The notes: generated by a model not told the origin, from the letters alone. Counted from the stretch's first letter, positions 7,984 through 16,882 are shown. The stretch is DNA of 64,000 bases from Pseudomonas sp. LBUM920 (GCF_003852315.1 NZ_CP027762.1:1035501-1099500); one strand, 5' to 3'. Numbers and translations are program-made.

Positions 7984-9036
7984 ATGAGCAAATTCTGGAG
8001 CCCCTTCGTCAAGAATCTCGTGCCGTACGTGCCCGGCGAGCAGCCGAAGCTGACCAAGCTGGTCAAGCTCAACACCAACGAGAACCCCTACGGCCCATCG
8101 CCCAAGGCACTCGCGGCAATGCAGGCCGAGTTGAACGACAACTTGCGCCTGTACCCGGACCCCAACAGCGACCTGCTCAAGCAGGCGGTGGCCAAGTATT
8201 ACGGGATCGACGCCGGCAAGGTCTTTCTCGGTAACGGTTCCGATGAAGTCCTGGCGCACATCTTCCACGGCCTGTTCCAGCACGACTTGCCGTTGTTGTT
8301 CCCGGACATCAGCTACAGCTTCTATCCGGTCTACTGCGGGCTCTACGGCATCACGTCTGAACCGGTGCCGCTGGACGAGCAGTTCCAGATTCGTGTGGCC
8401 GACTACGCGAAGCCCAATGGCGGGATCATCTTCCCCAACCCGAACGCGCCTACCGGCTGCGTACTGGCGCTGGACGCGGTTGAGCAAATCCTCAAGGCCA
8501 GCCCGGACTCGGTGGTGGTGGTCGATGAAGCCTATATCGACTTCGGCGGCGAAACCGCTATCAGCCTGGTGGACCGTTACCCGAACCTGCTGGTGACCCA
8601 GACCCTGTCCAAATCGCGCTCACTGGCCGGTCTGCGTGTAGGCCTGGCGGTGGGGCACCCGGACCTGATCGAGGCGCTGGAGCGGGTCAAGAACAGCTTC
8701 AACTCCTACCCGCTGGATCGGCTGGCGATTGTCGGCGCGGCGGCGGCGTTTGACGACCGTGAGTACTTCCAGAAGACCTGCCAATTGGTGATCGACAGCC
8801 GTGAAAAGCTGGTGGCGCAACTGGAAGCCAAGGGGTTTGAAGTACTGCCGTCTGCGGCCAACTTCATCTTTGCTCGGCATCCAGGGCACGACGCTGCCGG
8901 GCTGGCGGCCAAAGTGCGGGAGCAGGGGGTGATTGTGCGGCACTTCAAGCAGGAGCGGATTGCCCAGTTCCTGCGGATCAGTATTGGCACGCCTGAGCAG
9001 AACCAGGCGCTGATTGATGCGTTGGGCGAGCTCTAA
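7984..9036 (+). CDS. hisC: Histidinol-phosphate aminotransferase HisC
   Basis: HisC is a PLP-dependent class I/II aminotransferase that makes histidinol phosphate from imidazole acetol phosphate and glutamate. The 350 residues include KLNTNENPYGPSPKA at about 29-43, NPNAPTGCVL, VVDEAYIDFGG and the PLP lysine motif TLSKSRSLAGLRVG around residue 209. The ATG follows the hisD stop by three bases. Pseudomonads often carry two hisC copies; this one sits in the canonical hisG-hisD-hisC order. Confidence 0.95.
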   Translation: MSKFWSPFVKNLVPYVPGEQPKLTKLVKLNTNENPYGPSPKALAAMQAELNDNLRLYPDPNSDLLKQAVAKYYGIDAGKVFLGNGSDEVLAHIFHGLFQHDLPLLFPDISYSFYPVYCGLYGITSEPVPLDEQFQIRVADYAKPNGGIIFPNPNAPTGCVLALDAVEQILKASPDSVVVVDEAYIDFGGETAISLVDRYPNLLVTQTLSKSRSLAGLRVGLAVGHPDLIEALERVKNSFNSYPLDRLAIVGAAAAFDDREYFQKTCQLVIDSREKLVAQLEAKGFEVLPSAANFIFARHPGHDAAGLAAKVREQGVIVRHFKQERIAQFLRISIGTPEQNQALIDALGEL

Positions 9037-9056
9037 GCCACACTGAAGCTGAAAAA

Positions 9057-9148
9057 ATGTGGGAGCGGGGTTGCTCGCGAATGCAGGGGTTCAGTCACTG
9101 ATGTGCTCAATGACACACTGCATTCGCGAGCAAGCCCGCTCCCACATT
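9057..9148. repeat. REP doublet (GCGGGCTTGCTCGCGA family)
   Basis: TGTGGGAGCGGGgTTGCTCGCGAATGCAG at the left end is matched inverted by CTGCATTCGCGAGCAAGCCCGCTCCCACA at the right, with a divergent centre of about 30 bases. It sits between the convergent hisC and uraA genes, where it may also act in transcription termination; there is no separate terminator. Confidence 0.9.
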
Positions 9149-9164
9149 CGTGTTGCGTTAACAG

Positions 9165-10439
9165 TTAGATCAGCGGCTCATCCGGCTTTTTGTTCTTCCA
9201 GCCATCATTGCCCGGCAGCAGCAGGTTCAAACCAATCGCTACCACCGCGCACAGGGCAATGCCCTTGAGGCCGAAATCATCCGGGCCGGTGCCGGTGCCG
9301 ACCAGCACACCGCCAATCCCGAACACCAGGGTCACCGACACAATCACCAGATTGCGCGCCTCGCCGAGGTCGATCTTGTGGCGGATCAGCGTGTTCATGC
9401 CCACCGCCGCAATCGAGCCGAACAGCAGGCACAGAATGCCGCCCATCACCGGCACTGGGATGCTTTGCAGCAGTGCGCCGAACTTACCGATAAACGCCAG
9501 GCTGATGGCAAATACCGCCGCCCAGGTCATGATTTTCGGGTTGTAGTTCTTGGTCAGCATCACCGCGCCGGTCACTTCGGCGTAGGTGGTATTCGGCGGG
9601 CCGCCAAACAGGCCGGCGGCCGTGGTGGCAATGCCGTCACCCAATAGCGTGCGATGCAGGCCAGGTTTCTTCAGGTAGTCGCGCCCGGTCACGCTGCCCA
9701 CCGCAATTACACCGCCGATATGCTCGATCGCCGGGGCCAGGGCCACCGGGACGATGAACAGAATCGCCTGCCAGTTGAACTCCGGCGCGGTGAAGTGGGG
9801 CAGGGCGAACCAGGGCGCAGCGGCGATCTTCGCCGTGTCGACTACACCAAAGTAGAACGACATGGCAAAGCCCACCAGCACACCGGAAATGATCGGCACC
9901 AGGCGGAATATGCCTTTGCCGAACACCGCCACGATCAACGTGGTCAGCAGCGCCGGCATCGAGATCAGCATCGCCGTCTGGTAATGGATCAGCTCGCTGC
10001 CATCCCCGGCTTTGCCCATTGCCATGTTGGCGGCAATCGGCGCCATGGCCAGGCCGATGGAAATGATCACCGGGCCGATGACCACCGGCGGCAGCAGCCG
10101 GTCGATGAAACCGGTGCCTTTGACCTTCACTGCCAGGCCGAGGAAGGTATAAACGAAACCGGCCGCCATCACCCCGCCCATGGTCGCCGCGAGGCCGAAC
10201 TGGCCCTTGGCGAGAATAATCGGGGTGATAAACGCAAAGCTCGATGCCAGGAATACCGGCACCTGCCGCCCTGTTACCACCTGGAACAGCAACGTGCCCA
10301 GGCCAGCGGTAAACAGTGCGACGTTTGGATCAAGACCTGTGATCAGCGGCATCAACACCAACGCGCCAAATGCTACGAAGAGCATCTGTGCGCCAGACAG
10401 GATCTGGCGCCAAAGCGGGTCGTTGAAATCATCCTGCAT
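9165..10439 (-). CDS. uraA: Uracil permease UraA (NCS2 family)
   Basis: This is a proton-linked uracil importer of the inner membrane. From the ATG at 10439 it has 424 residues with some twelve hydrophobic segments. GMNTLIRHKIDLGEARNLVI near the C terminus and VPVALAPAIEHIGGVIAVG in the middle match the NCS2 family. I choose 10439 over the upstream GTG at 10445 because AAGGA lies nine bases before the ATG but only three before the GTG. It follows upp with a stop three bases upstream, so uptake and salvage are cotranscribed. Confidence 0.94.
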   Translation of the reverse strand: MQDDFNDPLWRQILSGAQMLFVAFGALVLMPLITGLDPNVALFTAGLGTLLFQVVTGRQVPVFLASSFAFITPIILAKGQFGLAATMGGVMAAGFVYTFLGLAVKVKGTGFIDRLLPPVVIGPVIISIGLAMAPIAANMAMGKAGDGSELIHYQTAMLISMPALLTTLIVAVFGKGIFRLVPIISGVLVGFAMSFYFGVVDTAKIAAAPWFALPHFTAPEFNWQAILFIVPVALAPAIEHIGGVIAVGSVTGRDYLKKPGLHRTLLGDGIATTAAGLFGGPPNTTYAEVTGAVMLTKNYNPKIMTWAAVFAISLAFIGKFGALLQSIPVPVMGGILCLLFGSIAAVGMNTLIRHKIDLGEARNLVIVSVTLVFGIGGVLVGTGTGPDDFGLKGIALCAVVAIGLNLLLPGNDGWKNKKPDEPLI

Positions 10440-10441
10440 GC

Positions 10442-11080
10442 TCACGCGTCCTTCTGCTTGGTGCCGAAGATCTTGTCACCGGCATCGCCCAGGCCTGGGA
10501 TGATGTAGCCGTGTTCGTTCAGGCGCTCATCGATGGACGCGGTGTAGATCTGCACGTCCGGGTGGGCCTTCTCGACGGCGGCGATGCCTTCGGGCGCAGC
10601 CACCAGCACCATGGCGCGGATGTCTTTGCAGCCGGCTTTTTTCAGCAGGTCGATGGTGGCGACCATGGAACTGCCGGTGGCGAGCATCGGGTCGATGATC
10701 ATCGCCAGGCGCTCGTTGATTTCCGGAACGAGTTTTTCCAGGTAGGTGTGAGCCTGCAAGGTTTCCTCATTACGGGCCACGCCGACGGCGCTGACTTTGG
10801 CGCCCGGGATCAGGCTGAGCACGCCCTCGAGCATGCCGATACCGGCGCGCAGGATCGGTACCACGGTGATTTTCTTACCGGCGATTTTCTCGACCTGGAC
10901 GGGGCCGGCCCAACCAGGAATCTCGTAGGTTTCCAGGGGCAAATCTTTGGTTGCTTCGTAAGTGAGCAGCGCTCCGACTTCCTGAGCGAGCTCACGGAAG
11001 TTCTTCGTGCTAATGTCGGCACGGCGCATAAGGCCGAGTTTGTGTCTGATCAGCGGGTGGCGGATCTCGCGAGTGGGCAT
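10442..11080 (-). CDS. upp: Uracil phosphoribosyltransferase Upp
   Basis: Upp converts uracil plus PRPP to UMP, the salvage step after UraA uptake. The 212 residues from the ATG at 11080 begin MPTREIRHPLIRHKLGLMRR, the usual N terminus; GGAGC lies seven bases before it, and the longer frame to 11104 has no support. The PRPP loop is MIIDPMLATGSSMVATIDLL and the uracil-binding tail IPGLGDAGDKIFGTK. It is divergent from hpt. Confidence 0.97.
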   Translation of the reverse strand: MPTREIRHPLIRHKLGLMRRADISTKNFRELAQEVGALLTYEATKDLPLETYEIPGWAGPVQVEKIAGKKITVVPILRAGIGMLEGVLSLIPGAKVSAVGVARNEETLQAHTYLEKLVPEINERLAMIIDPMLATGSSMVATIDLLKKAGCKDIRAMVLVAAPEGIAAVEKAHPDVQIYTASIDERLNEHGYIIPGLGDAGDKIFGTKQKDA

Positions 11081-11244
11081 GGGAAAAGCTCCGGCGGCGG
11101 GCAAAAAAACCGGCCTAGATTAATCTATCCGAGGGTGTTGTCCTATAGACATCTAGTACGTTAGTCCATTAAGGCTTGATCGTTGCGCCTCACATGCGTA
11201 CCTTTGCCCGCTTTTCTTGCCACAGCACCCCCTTGGAGAGCGCC

Positions 11245-11802
11245 ATGTCCGCTGATCTCGAGCATATCCGTCAAATCATGCGCGAGGCTGACTGCCTGTA
11301 CACCGAAGCGCAAGTCGAAGAGGCGATCGCCAAGGTCGGCGCGCACATCACCCGCGAAATGGCCGACACCAACCCGGTGGTCTTTTGCGTGATGAACGGT
11401 GGCCTGATCTTCGCCGGCAAATTGCTGACTCACCTGCAGTTCCCGCTGGAAGCCTCCTACCTGCACGCCACCCGTTATCGCAACGAAACCAGCGGCGGCG
11501 ACCTGTTCTGGAAAGCCAAGCCGGAAGTCTCGTTCATCGACCGCGACGTGCTGATCATCGACGACATCCTTGATGAAGGGCACACGCTGGGCGCGATCAT
11601 CGACTTCTGCAAACACGCCGGCGCGCGCAAAGTGCACACCGCCGTGCTGATCGACAAAGACCATGACCGCAAAGCACGTCCGGACCTGAAAGCCGATTAC
11701 GTCGGTCTGCCATGCATCGACCGCTACATTTTCGGTTACGGCATGGACTACAAAGGCTACTGGCGTAATGCCAATGGGATCTTCGCCGTCAAAGGAATGT
11801 AA
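11245..11802 (+). CDS. hpt: Hypoxanthine-guanine phosphoribosyltransferase
   Basis: The enzyme converts hypoxanthine or guanine with PRPP to IMP or GMP. The ATG at 11245 follows GGAGAG and gives 185 residues. The PRPP-binding motif VLIIDDILDEGHTLGAI is at about 100-116, and a base-binding KADYVGLPCIDRYIFGYG follows near the C terminus. With upp and uraA across the divergent promoter it forms a nucleobase-salvage neighbourhood. Only three bases separate it from the next gene, so the two are probably cotranscribed. Confidence 0.95.
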   Translation: MSADLEHIRQIMREADCLYTEAQVEEAIAKVGAHITREMADTNPVVFCVMNGGLIFAGKLLTHLQFPLEASYLHATRYRNETSGGDLFWKAKPEVSFIDRDVLIIDDILDEGHTLGAIIDFCKHAGARKVHTAVLIDKDHDRKARPDLKADYVGLPCIDRYIFGYGMDYKGYWRNANGIFAVKGM

Positions 11803-11805
11803 GCC

Positions 11806-12273
11806 ATGGTCCGCTTTCTTGATCAAACACTCTTCACCGAACTGGCCGAGAAAGCGGCCGCCAGCCCCCGTGGCCGGCACCATCATAACCTTCATCAGAT
11901 GGAAGAGCCTTGCCATCGCCTGGCCGTTGGCATGCAACCCGACACCTATGTGCCGCCGCATCGGCACCTGAGTGCGGATAAAGCAGAGACCCTGATGGTG
12001 CTCAAGGGCACCCTGGGCCTGCTGGTTTTCAGCGAAACCGGTGAGGTGATCGCCAAGCGCGTCCTGCGGGCGGGCGGCGAGTGTGCAGGTGTCGACCTGC
12101 CGCCCGGCGTATTTCACGGCCTGGTGGTGCTGGAGCCCGACAGCGTGATGTTTGAATGCAAGGCCGGGCCGTATCGACCCGTAGGCGAGGGCGAGTTGGC
12201 TGACTGGGCGCCACACGAAGGCGATGCCGGCGTTGCCGAGTATCGACGCTGGATGCTCGCCCAGTTCGATTGA
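11806..12273 (+). CDS. WbuC-family cupin-fold metalloprotein
   Basis: This 155-residue protein matches the WbuC family of small cupins, of unproven biochemical role, some members of which lie in O-antigen clusters. Cupin metal ligands are visible as PPHRHLSADKAETLMVLKG (about 46-64, two histidines and a glutamate) and the second-motif histidine in PPGVFHGLVVLEPDS. It is directly downstream of hpt, an arrangement kept in many pseudomonads, but it is not near O-antigen genes here, so the name WbuC describes the fold only. Confidence 0.8.
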   Translation: MVRFLDQTLFTELAEKAAASPRGRHHHNLHQMEEPCHRLAVGMQPDTYVPPHRHLSADKAETLMVLKGTLGLLVFSETGEVIAKRVLRAGGECAGVDLPPGVFHGLVVLEPDSVMFECKAGPYRPVGEGELADWAPHEGDAGVAEYRRWMLAQFD

Positions 12274-12308
12274 GCTACAGTGCTCGGCCATCTCTCTCGG
12301 AGCGGCCC

Positions 12309-12794
12309 ATGAGCCTGTTGAAACGCACCTGCGCCGCCCTGGCGTTGACCCTCAGCTTGCCGCTGGCTGCGGCGCCTGCGCCGATGCACAGCCAGTTCCT
12401 GCCGCCCGACGACCTCACCTTGCGTGCCGCCACGCCCGATCAGCAGCAACTGCTGCAAATCACCGAATATGCAGTGGTGGTCGGCAATCAGCGTCAATCG
12501 ACTCAGCAGCCGATCCCGGTGACGTCGCCGCTGATGATTCGCCTCAAGGGCAAACCCTTGAACAAAGGCGCGACCATCGCCCAGGTGGTGCTCAATTTTG
12601 ACGCCGAAAGCAAAAGCCTGAAAAAGCCGGTGTTCGATGAGAGCAGTAAGACCCTGACCTTGTCTTACCCGGTGGCCCAGTACCGCGTGATCGTCGACCT
12701 GCTGCGCAACGACACGGTGTATGTGCAGTTCCTCAGCTATGCCAACGGGCACATTTGGGCCGACCTGCACACCGGCGCCGTTCGCGCTAAATAG
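12309..12794 (+). CDS. Conserved hypothetical periplasmic protein
   Basis: The 161-residue product from the ATG at 12309 (GGAG just upstream) starts with a clear Sec signal peptide, LLKRTCAALALTLSLPLAAA, predicted to be cut near residue 21. The mature part is about 140 residues, without cysteines or obvious catalytic motifs, and its alternating pattern (YAVVVGNQRQ, QYRVIVDLLRNDTVYVQFL) suggests a beta-rich fold. I do not recognise the family. The longer frame from 12270 would bury the signal peptide and is rejected. Confidence 0.75.
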   Translation: MSLLKRTCAALALTLSLPLAAAPAPMHSQFLPPDDLTLRAATPDQQQLLQITEYAVVVGNQRQSTQQPIPVTSPLMIRLKGKPLNKGATIAQVVLNFDAESKSLKKPVFDESSKTLTLSYPVAQYRVIVDLLRNDTVYVQFLSYANGHIWADLHTGAVRAK

Positions 12795-12916
12795 TGGGAC
12801 CGCAGGTATCTACACAACTGCTGGCGAACACAAAATCTGCAGCAGGCGAGCTTTTGTGGCGGCCTTTTATGCTGCGATGGTGGCGGGTCAGTGGGCTCAA
12901 CTGTCACTGATGCACC

Positions 12917-12943
12917 GCCATCGCAGGCAAGCCAGCTCCCCCA
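12917..12943. repeat. Single REP (GCTGGCTTGCCTGCGA family)
   Basis: GCCATCGCAGGCAAGCCAGC followed by TCCCCCA matches the right half of the other REP doublets here. The expected left partner in the preceding 130 bases is degenerate, so this looks like a decayed or solitary copy. Confidence 0.7.
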
Positions 12944-13024
12944 TAGGTTCTTGGTCGCTTCCGAAGCGTGTGTGCCGCAGGTAAACTGCGTTTCCCGTGT
13001 AATGTCTGCAGGCTGGAGTCGGTA

Positions 13025-13312
13025 ATGCGTAAAGATAAGAAACAGGTGATTGGTGACGAGATTGGCGACGACCAGATCAAGTTGTTCCTGGACTTCGAGC
13101 CGGTTGACGCGACTTCACCGTCCCTGCACAAACTGATCAAAGCCTACCGTGGCTTGCGCATCGACGACTTCGCGCGGTTCCTGGGCTTTTTCAAGGAGGC
13201 CGGCCTGGATCTGGACGGCAAGGACGAGCATGGCCAGACCTTCGTTGACCTGATCAAGGATCAGCGTAACGCCGCCGAGTACATTGAGCTGATCGACAAC
13301 GCTCGCGGCTGA
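13025..13312 (+). CDS. Conserved small protein (PA4642 family)
   Basis: A 95-residue, charged, cytoplasmic-looking protein starting MRKDKKQVIGDEIGDDQIK. It lies next to mqo, as the hypothetical PA4642 does in P. aeruginosa, and is conserved in pseudomonads; the function is unknown. No membrane segment or signal peptide is seen. The middle (SLHKLIKAYRGLRIDDFARF) looks helical. The start is the ATG at 13025; the frame extending to 12968 reads through untranslated leader. It ends just before a strong bidirectional terminator shared with mqo. Confidence 0.8.
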   Translation: MRKDKKQVIGDEIGDDQIKLFLDFEPVDATSPSLHKLIKAYRGLRIDDFARFLGFFKEAGLDLDGKDEHGQTFVDLIKDQRNAAEYIELIDNARG

Positions 13313-13330
13313 TTATCCAAGCCACAAAAA

Positions 13331-13370
13331 AAACGCCCCGTTCTCATGCCGAGAGCGGGGCGTTTTTTAT
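13331..13370. terminator. Bidirectional intrinsic terminator
   Basis: A 15-pair stem with one wobble joins AAACGCCCCGTTCTC at 13331-13345 to GAGAGCGGGGCGTTT at 13351-13365 around a five-base loop, with an A run before and a T run after. It serves both the plus-strand small gene and the minus-strand mqo. Confidence 0.92.
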
Positions 13371-13382
13371 TGCGTCAAAGCC

Positions 13383-14891
13383 TTAAGCGTAGCTTTCGGC
13401 TTCGTTGCTTTGCTCAACCAGTTCCAGGCTGATGTTGTTCTGCGTATTGATCTTGCGATACAGCTCGGCATCGGTCTCCAGGACTTTTTCGCGCGCCGGG
13501 AAGATCTCGTGCAGTTTGGCCGCCCACTCGCCCGCAGCCTTTTGCGGGAAGCAGCGCTCGATCAGTTCCAGCATGATCGACACGGTCACCGAAGCACCTG
13601 GAGACGCGCCCAGCAGGGCGGCCAGCGAGCCGTCTTTGGCTGCAACCAGCTCGGTGCCAAATTGCAGCACGCCGCCTTTTTTCGGGTCTTTCTTGATGAT
13701 CTGCACCCGCTGACCGGCCACTTCCAGGCGCCAGTCTTCGGCTTTCGCCTCAGGGTAGAAGCGGCGCAGGGATTCCAGGCGCTGCTCCATGGATTGGCGC
13801 ACTTCGCTGACCAGGTACTTGGTCAGGTCCATGTTGTCGCGAGCCACGGCCAGCATCGGGCCGATGTTGCCGGCGCGAATCGACATTGGCAGGTCCAGGA
13901 ACGAGCCGTGCTTGAGGAACTTGGTGGTAAAGCCGGCGTAGGGCCCGAACAGCAGGGATTTCTTGCCATCGACCACGCGGGTGTCCAGGTGCGGCACGGA
14001 CATCGGCGGCGAACCTACCGCGGCCTGGCTGTAGACCTTGGCTTGGTGGTGCTTGACCACCTCCGGGTTGTCGCAACGCAGCCACTGGCCGCTGACCGGG
14101 AAGCCGCCGAAGCCTTTGCTTTCTTCGATGCCCGAGGCTTGCAGCAGCGGCAGGGCCGCGCCACCGGCGCCGAGGAACACGAACTTGGCGTCGACTTCAC
14201 GGCTGTTGCCGCTGTTGACGTCCTTGATGCTCACGGTCCAGCCCGCGCCGTTGCGCTTGAGGCCAGTGACGCGCTTGCAGTACTTGACCTGAGCATCCGG
14301 TGCGCTGGTCAGGTGCGAGAGCAATTGATTGGTCAGGGCGCCGAAGTTGACGTCGGTGCCATTCATCACGCGGGTGGCAGCGATTTTTTCGTCGAGCGGG
14401 CGGCCCGGCATCATCAGCGGCATCCACTCGGCCATCTCGCTGTGGTCTTCGGTGTAGTGCATGTCCGAGAACGCGTGGTGCTGGCTGAGGGTTTCAAAGC
14501 GCTTCTTGAGGAAGGACACGCCTTTGTCGCCCTGCACGAAGCTCAGGTGCGGCACCGGGCTGATAAAGGATTTGGACGAGCCAAAGGTGCCTTTTTTGGT
14601 CAGGTACGCCCAGAACTGCTTCGACACCTCGAACTGGGTGTTGATGTGCACGGCTTTCTTGATGTCGATGGAGCCATCAGCGGCCTGCGGTGTGTAGTTC
14701 AGCTCACACAGCCCGGCGTGACCGGTACCGGCGTTGTTCCACGGGTTGGAACTTTCCGCGGCACCCGAATCCATCAGCTCAACGACTTCCAGCTTGAGGC
14801 CGGGGTCGAGCTCTTTGAGCAGTACGGCCAGGGTGGCACTCATGATGCCGGCCCCTACCAGTACTACGTCGACTGCTTCGTTATGCGCCAT
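13383..14891 (-). CDS. mqo: Malate:quinone oxidoreductase
   Basis: Mqo is a peripheral membrane FAD enzyme that oxidises malate to oxaloacetate and passes electrons to quinone, the main malate dehydrogenase activity of pseudomonads. The 502 residues start with the FAD-binding VDVVLVGAGIMSATLAVLL and contain MDSGAAESSNPWNNAGTGHA, a family hallmark. The C-terminal LGASPGASVTVSIMLELIE is also typical. A GGAG lies about nine bases before the ATG at 14891. The position beside the PA4642-like gene suggests the mqoB copy of species that carry two. Confidence 0.95.
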   Translation of the reverse strand: MAHNEAVDVVLVGAGIMSATLAVLLKELDPGLKLEVVELMDSGAAESSNPWNNAGTGHAGLCELNYTPQAADGSIDIKKAVHINTQFEVSKQFWAYLTKKGTFGSSKSFISPVPHLSFVQGDKGVSFLKKRFETLSQHHAFSDMHYTEDHSEMAEWMPLMMPGRPLDEKIAATRVMNGTDVNFGALTNQLLSHLTSAPDAQVKYCKRVTGLKRNGAGWTVSIKDVNSGNSREVDAKFVFLGAGGAALPLLQASGIEESKGFGGFPVSGQWLRCDNPEVVKHHQAKVYSQAAVGSPPMSVPHLDTRVVDGKKSLLFGPYAGFTTKFLKHGSFLDLPMSIRAGNIGPMLAVARDNMDLTKYLVSEVRQSMEQRLESLRRFYPEAKAEDWRLEVAGQRVQIIKKDPKKGGVLQFGTELVAAKDGSLAALLGASPGASVTVSIMLELIERCFPQKAAGEWAAKLHEIFPAREKVLETDAELYRKINTQNNISLELVEQSNEAESYA

Positions 14892-15615
14892 TTAACGCGT
14901 CTCCAAAATCTGCAGCACCAAATTGACGGCATGGCTGCCAGGAGTGACGGGGCGGTTCACGTGTTGCCCCAGATTACCCATGGCCAGGATCGCCATGTCC
15001 GATTCGCAATTCTTTGCAACTTCAGCACACGCTTCCTGCCGGGCTAATCTGCCTATGAACGCATTCATAGGCGCCTGTGGCAATTCGACTTATGGTCAAA
15101 GCGTGCGATTTGTGCAACCAATCCGTAGCGGACAGGCTCAAGCTCCGGTGTTTGAGGAGTGCTCGGTCCTGTGTGGTTGGGCTGTTCCAGACGCTGATGG
15201 TGCTTGTACAAACGCCAAACTATTCATTTGCTCGCCACACTCTTGTGAAGTTGTGAAAACCCGTTTTTTCACGCTCTTTTGAAGACGTGAACCTCAAAAA
15301 AGGGCTGCCCCAGCCTGGCACCTGACCCGCAAACCTCTGCCGACACGCGGCAAAACGGGCAAACAACTCAAGTGGCCGAGCGCAATGGCAGCTCTGGCAG
15401 ATTCGGTAAGGCGGGTGGGTTGCAAAGAAAACAGCAAGCGCGCCAGCTTCACTCGATCTGTGTGGGCGGCTCTCTGTGGGCGATTCATGGGTTAATACCG
15501 AGGCATTAACGATGCTGCGAGGCCCGATCAGGAGACGTCCTTATAATCGGGGGGAGATTGTAGCGAAGAACGCCGGGGAAATGGGCGTGTTTTATGACTT
15601 TTATTCGTGTCTCGG
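14892..15615. other. Intergenic stretch without a convincing gene
   Basis: About 720 bases separate mqo from the next minus-strand small gene. Short frames here (for example 14923-15282) lack ribosome sites and family-like composition. The only structured element I find is a terminator-like hairpin on the minus strand at 15295-15317, reported as a possible small RNA end. Confidence 0.5.
15295..15500 (-). ncRNA. Possible small RNA ending in an intrinsic terminator
   Basis: Read on the minus strand, GGCTGGGGCAGCC is followed by CTTTTTTG at 15296-15316, a short but well-formed terminator with no minus-strand gene directly upstream. That leaves room for an untranslated transcript of up to roughly 200 bases. 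I recognise no known sRNA family and no clear promoter; the 5' end given is arbitrary. It could instead terminate read-through from the small gene at 15849. Confidence 0.25.
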
Positions 15616-15849
15616 TCAGGAGGCCAACGCATGCCGGGGTTGTGCGTGCATAACCTTCGGGCTGACCCGCGCGCTTGCCGGCAGCGGGCGGTGCATCCAG
15701 CCCAGATGAGTCTCCGAGACTTCCACCCAACCTTCGCCGACAGGCGGCAGGCTGCACTGCTTGAACGCCAGGCAATGGCCGTGCGCATCAAGCAGCGCAT
15801 AGTGGCGATGACGGGTGTGTTGCATGAACAATGACTTGAGAAGGCGCAT
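15616..15849 (-). CDS. Small conserved hypothetical protein
   Basis: A 77-residue frame beginning MRLLKSLFMQHTRHRHYALL. Its sequence has protein-like composition (DAHGHCLAFKQCSLPPVGEG, then GWVEVSETHLGWMH), unlike the arginine- and proline-rich shadow frames around it. AGGT eight bases upstream is a weak ribosome site; the internal Met-9 is an alternative start. The C-terminal 20 residues look unstructured. No function can be assigned. Confidence 0.5.
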   Translation of the reverse strand: MRLLKSLFMQHTRHRHYALLDAHGHCLAFKQCSLPPVGEGWVEVSETHLGWMHRPLPASARVSPKVMHAQPRHALAS

Positions 15850-16031
15850 GGCTTTGTACCTGTTGCGTTACATGCTTGAAGGTTGCCAGTGTGGCATGAC
15901 ATTGGAATGACGGATTTATGCGAAATTGTAATTTGAACGTGCCTTCAGCTGCCGTTCAGGATGGCTGGTGAGTGGCGCGCATGCACCGTTATACTGGCGC
16001 CCTGTTTGCATCTAGTCCTGGAGAAATGAGT

Positions 16032-16616
16032 ATGTTGCAACGCCTGTTGTTCGGTTTGATCACTGTGACCAGTTTGACCCTGGTTGGCTGCGCCAACAGC
16101 CCGCAACAACTCAGCCCGCAACCTAAAGTCACTGCGCAGCTGGCGCCTGTCGGTCACGGCCAGCCGGTATCGGTGCGTGTGGTGGACGGTCGTCCGTCGC
16201 CGACGCTGGGTTCGCGTGGTGGGCTGTACCCTGAGACCGCGCTTATTTCGGTCACCGGTCAAGACGTGCTGCCCAAGCTGCAGGCCCAGGCCGAAGCCGC
16301 CGTGCGCCTGTTGGGCTTCACACCGGCCAACTCGCCGGGCGCGCCTCAGCTGACCATCACCCTGGCCGAACTGAAATACCAGTCGCCCAAAGAAGGCTTG
16401 TACGTGACTGAAGCCTCCATTGGCGCGACGTTCAAGTCCGACGTCAGTGCCGGCACCCGTCGCTACAGCGGCCGCTACGGCGCATCGCTGAATCAGCGTT
16501 TCGGCATGTCGCCCAATCAAGAGACCAACACCAAGCTGGTCAGCGACGTCCTCAGTGACGCCCTGACTCGCCTGTTCAAAGACCCAAGCATCGGCCAACT
16601 GCTCAGCGCGCAGTAA
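16032..16616 (+). CDS. YajG-family lipoprotein
   Basis: A 194-residue lipoprotein precursor: MLQRLLFGLITVTSLTLVGC has a signal peptide with the lipobox LVGC, so the mature protein begins at Cys-20, followed by Ala-Asn, which favours outer-membrane sorting. The rest (PVSVRVVDGRPSPTLGSRGG, then LVSDVLSDALTRLFKD at the end) matches the YajG family, of uncertain function. GGAG at 16020-16023 is eight bases from the ATG at 16032 but only two from that at 16026, so I take 16032. Confidence 0.8.
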   Translation: MLQRLLFGLITVTSLTLVGCANSPQQLSPQPKVTAQLAPVGHGQPVSVRVVDGRPSPTLGSRGGLYPETALISVTGQDVLPKLQAQAEAAVRLLGFTPANSPGAPQLTITLAELKYQSPKEGLYVTEASIGATFKSDVSAGTRRYSGRYGASLNQRFGMSPNQETNTKLVSDVLSDALTRLFKDPSIGQLLSAQ

Positions 16617-16624
16617 CCCTGCAT

Positions 16625-16661
16625 AAAAAAACCGGGCTCAGCGATGAGCCCGGTTTTTTTT
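16625..16661. terminator. Bidirectional intrinsic terminator
   Basis: ACCGGGCTCA and TGAGCCCGGT form a perfect ten-pair stem around a four-base loop, with an A run on one side and a T run on the other. It lies between the convergent yajG-like gene and the small minus-strand gene. Confidence 0.93.
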
Positions 16662-16672
16662 CGCCTGTCGCT

Positions 16673-16882
16673 TCATGCTGCGGTTTCGACATAAAAGTCC
16701 AGCACACTCACACCGGTGAGCAGGTCCAGCTCCGGCAGGTCGGCGTGCTGGTGCCCGCCCAGCGCGCAATACACCAGCCAGTGGCGATCCTGGACGTTGA
16801 AGGCGAGTGCGCCAACCAGCGCCTCTTGCTCATCGTTTGGGGCGATCAAATACAGCCGATCCTGGTTTTGCGCATGCAGCAT
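16673..16882 (-). CDS. Small conserved hypothetical protein
   Basis: A 69-residue acidic protein starting MLHAQNQDRLYLIAPNDEQE. GGGAG lies seven bases before the ATG at 16882, and the gene ends just before a shared terminator, both arguing for a real gene. It has no signal peptide or membrane segment; LVGALAFNVQDRHWLVYCAL looks like a beta hairpin. Family and role are unknown to me. Confidence 0.65.
   Translation of the reverse strand: MLHAQNQDRLYLIAPNDEQEALVGALAFNVQDRHWLVYCALGGHQHADLPELDLLTGVSVLDFYVETAA

Noticed and set aside
6535..8487. 650-codon minus-strand frame opposite hisD and hisC
   Set aside because: Antisense shadow of two clear histidine genes.
9059..9268. 69-codon plus-strand frame after hisC
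   Set aside because: Its first half is the REP doublet and the rest is antisense to uraA.
13410..15047. 545-codon plus-strand frame opposite mqo
   Set aside because: Fully antisense to an intact mqo, with no ribosome site and shadow-type composition.
14923..15282. 119-codon plus-strand frame upstream of mqo
   Set aside because: No ribosome site, no protein-like composition, and it overlaps the likely mqo promoter region.
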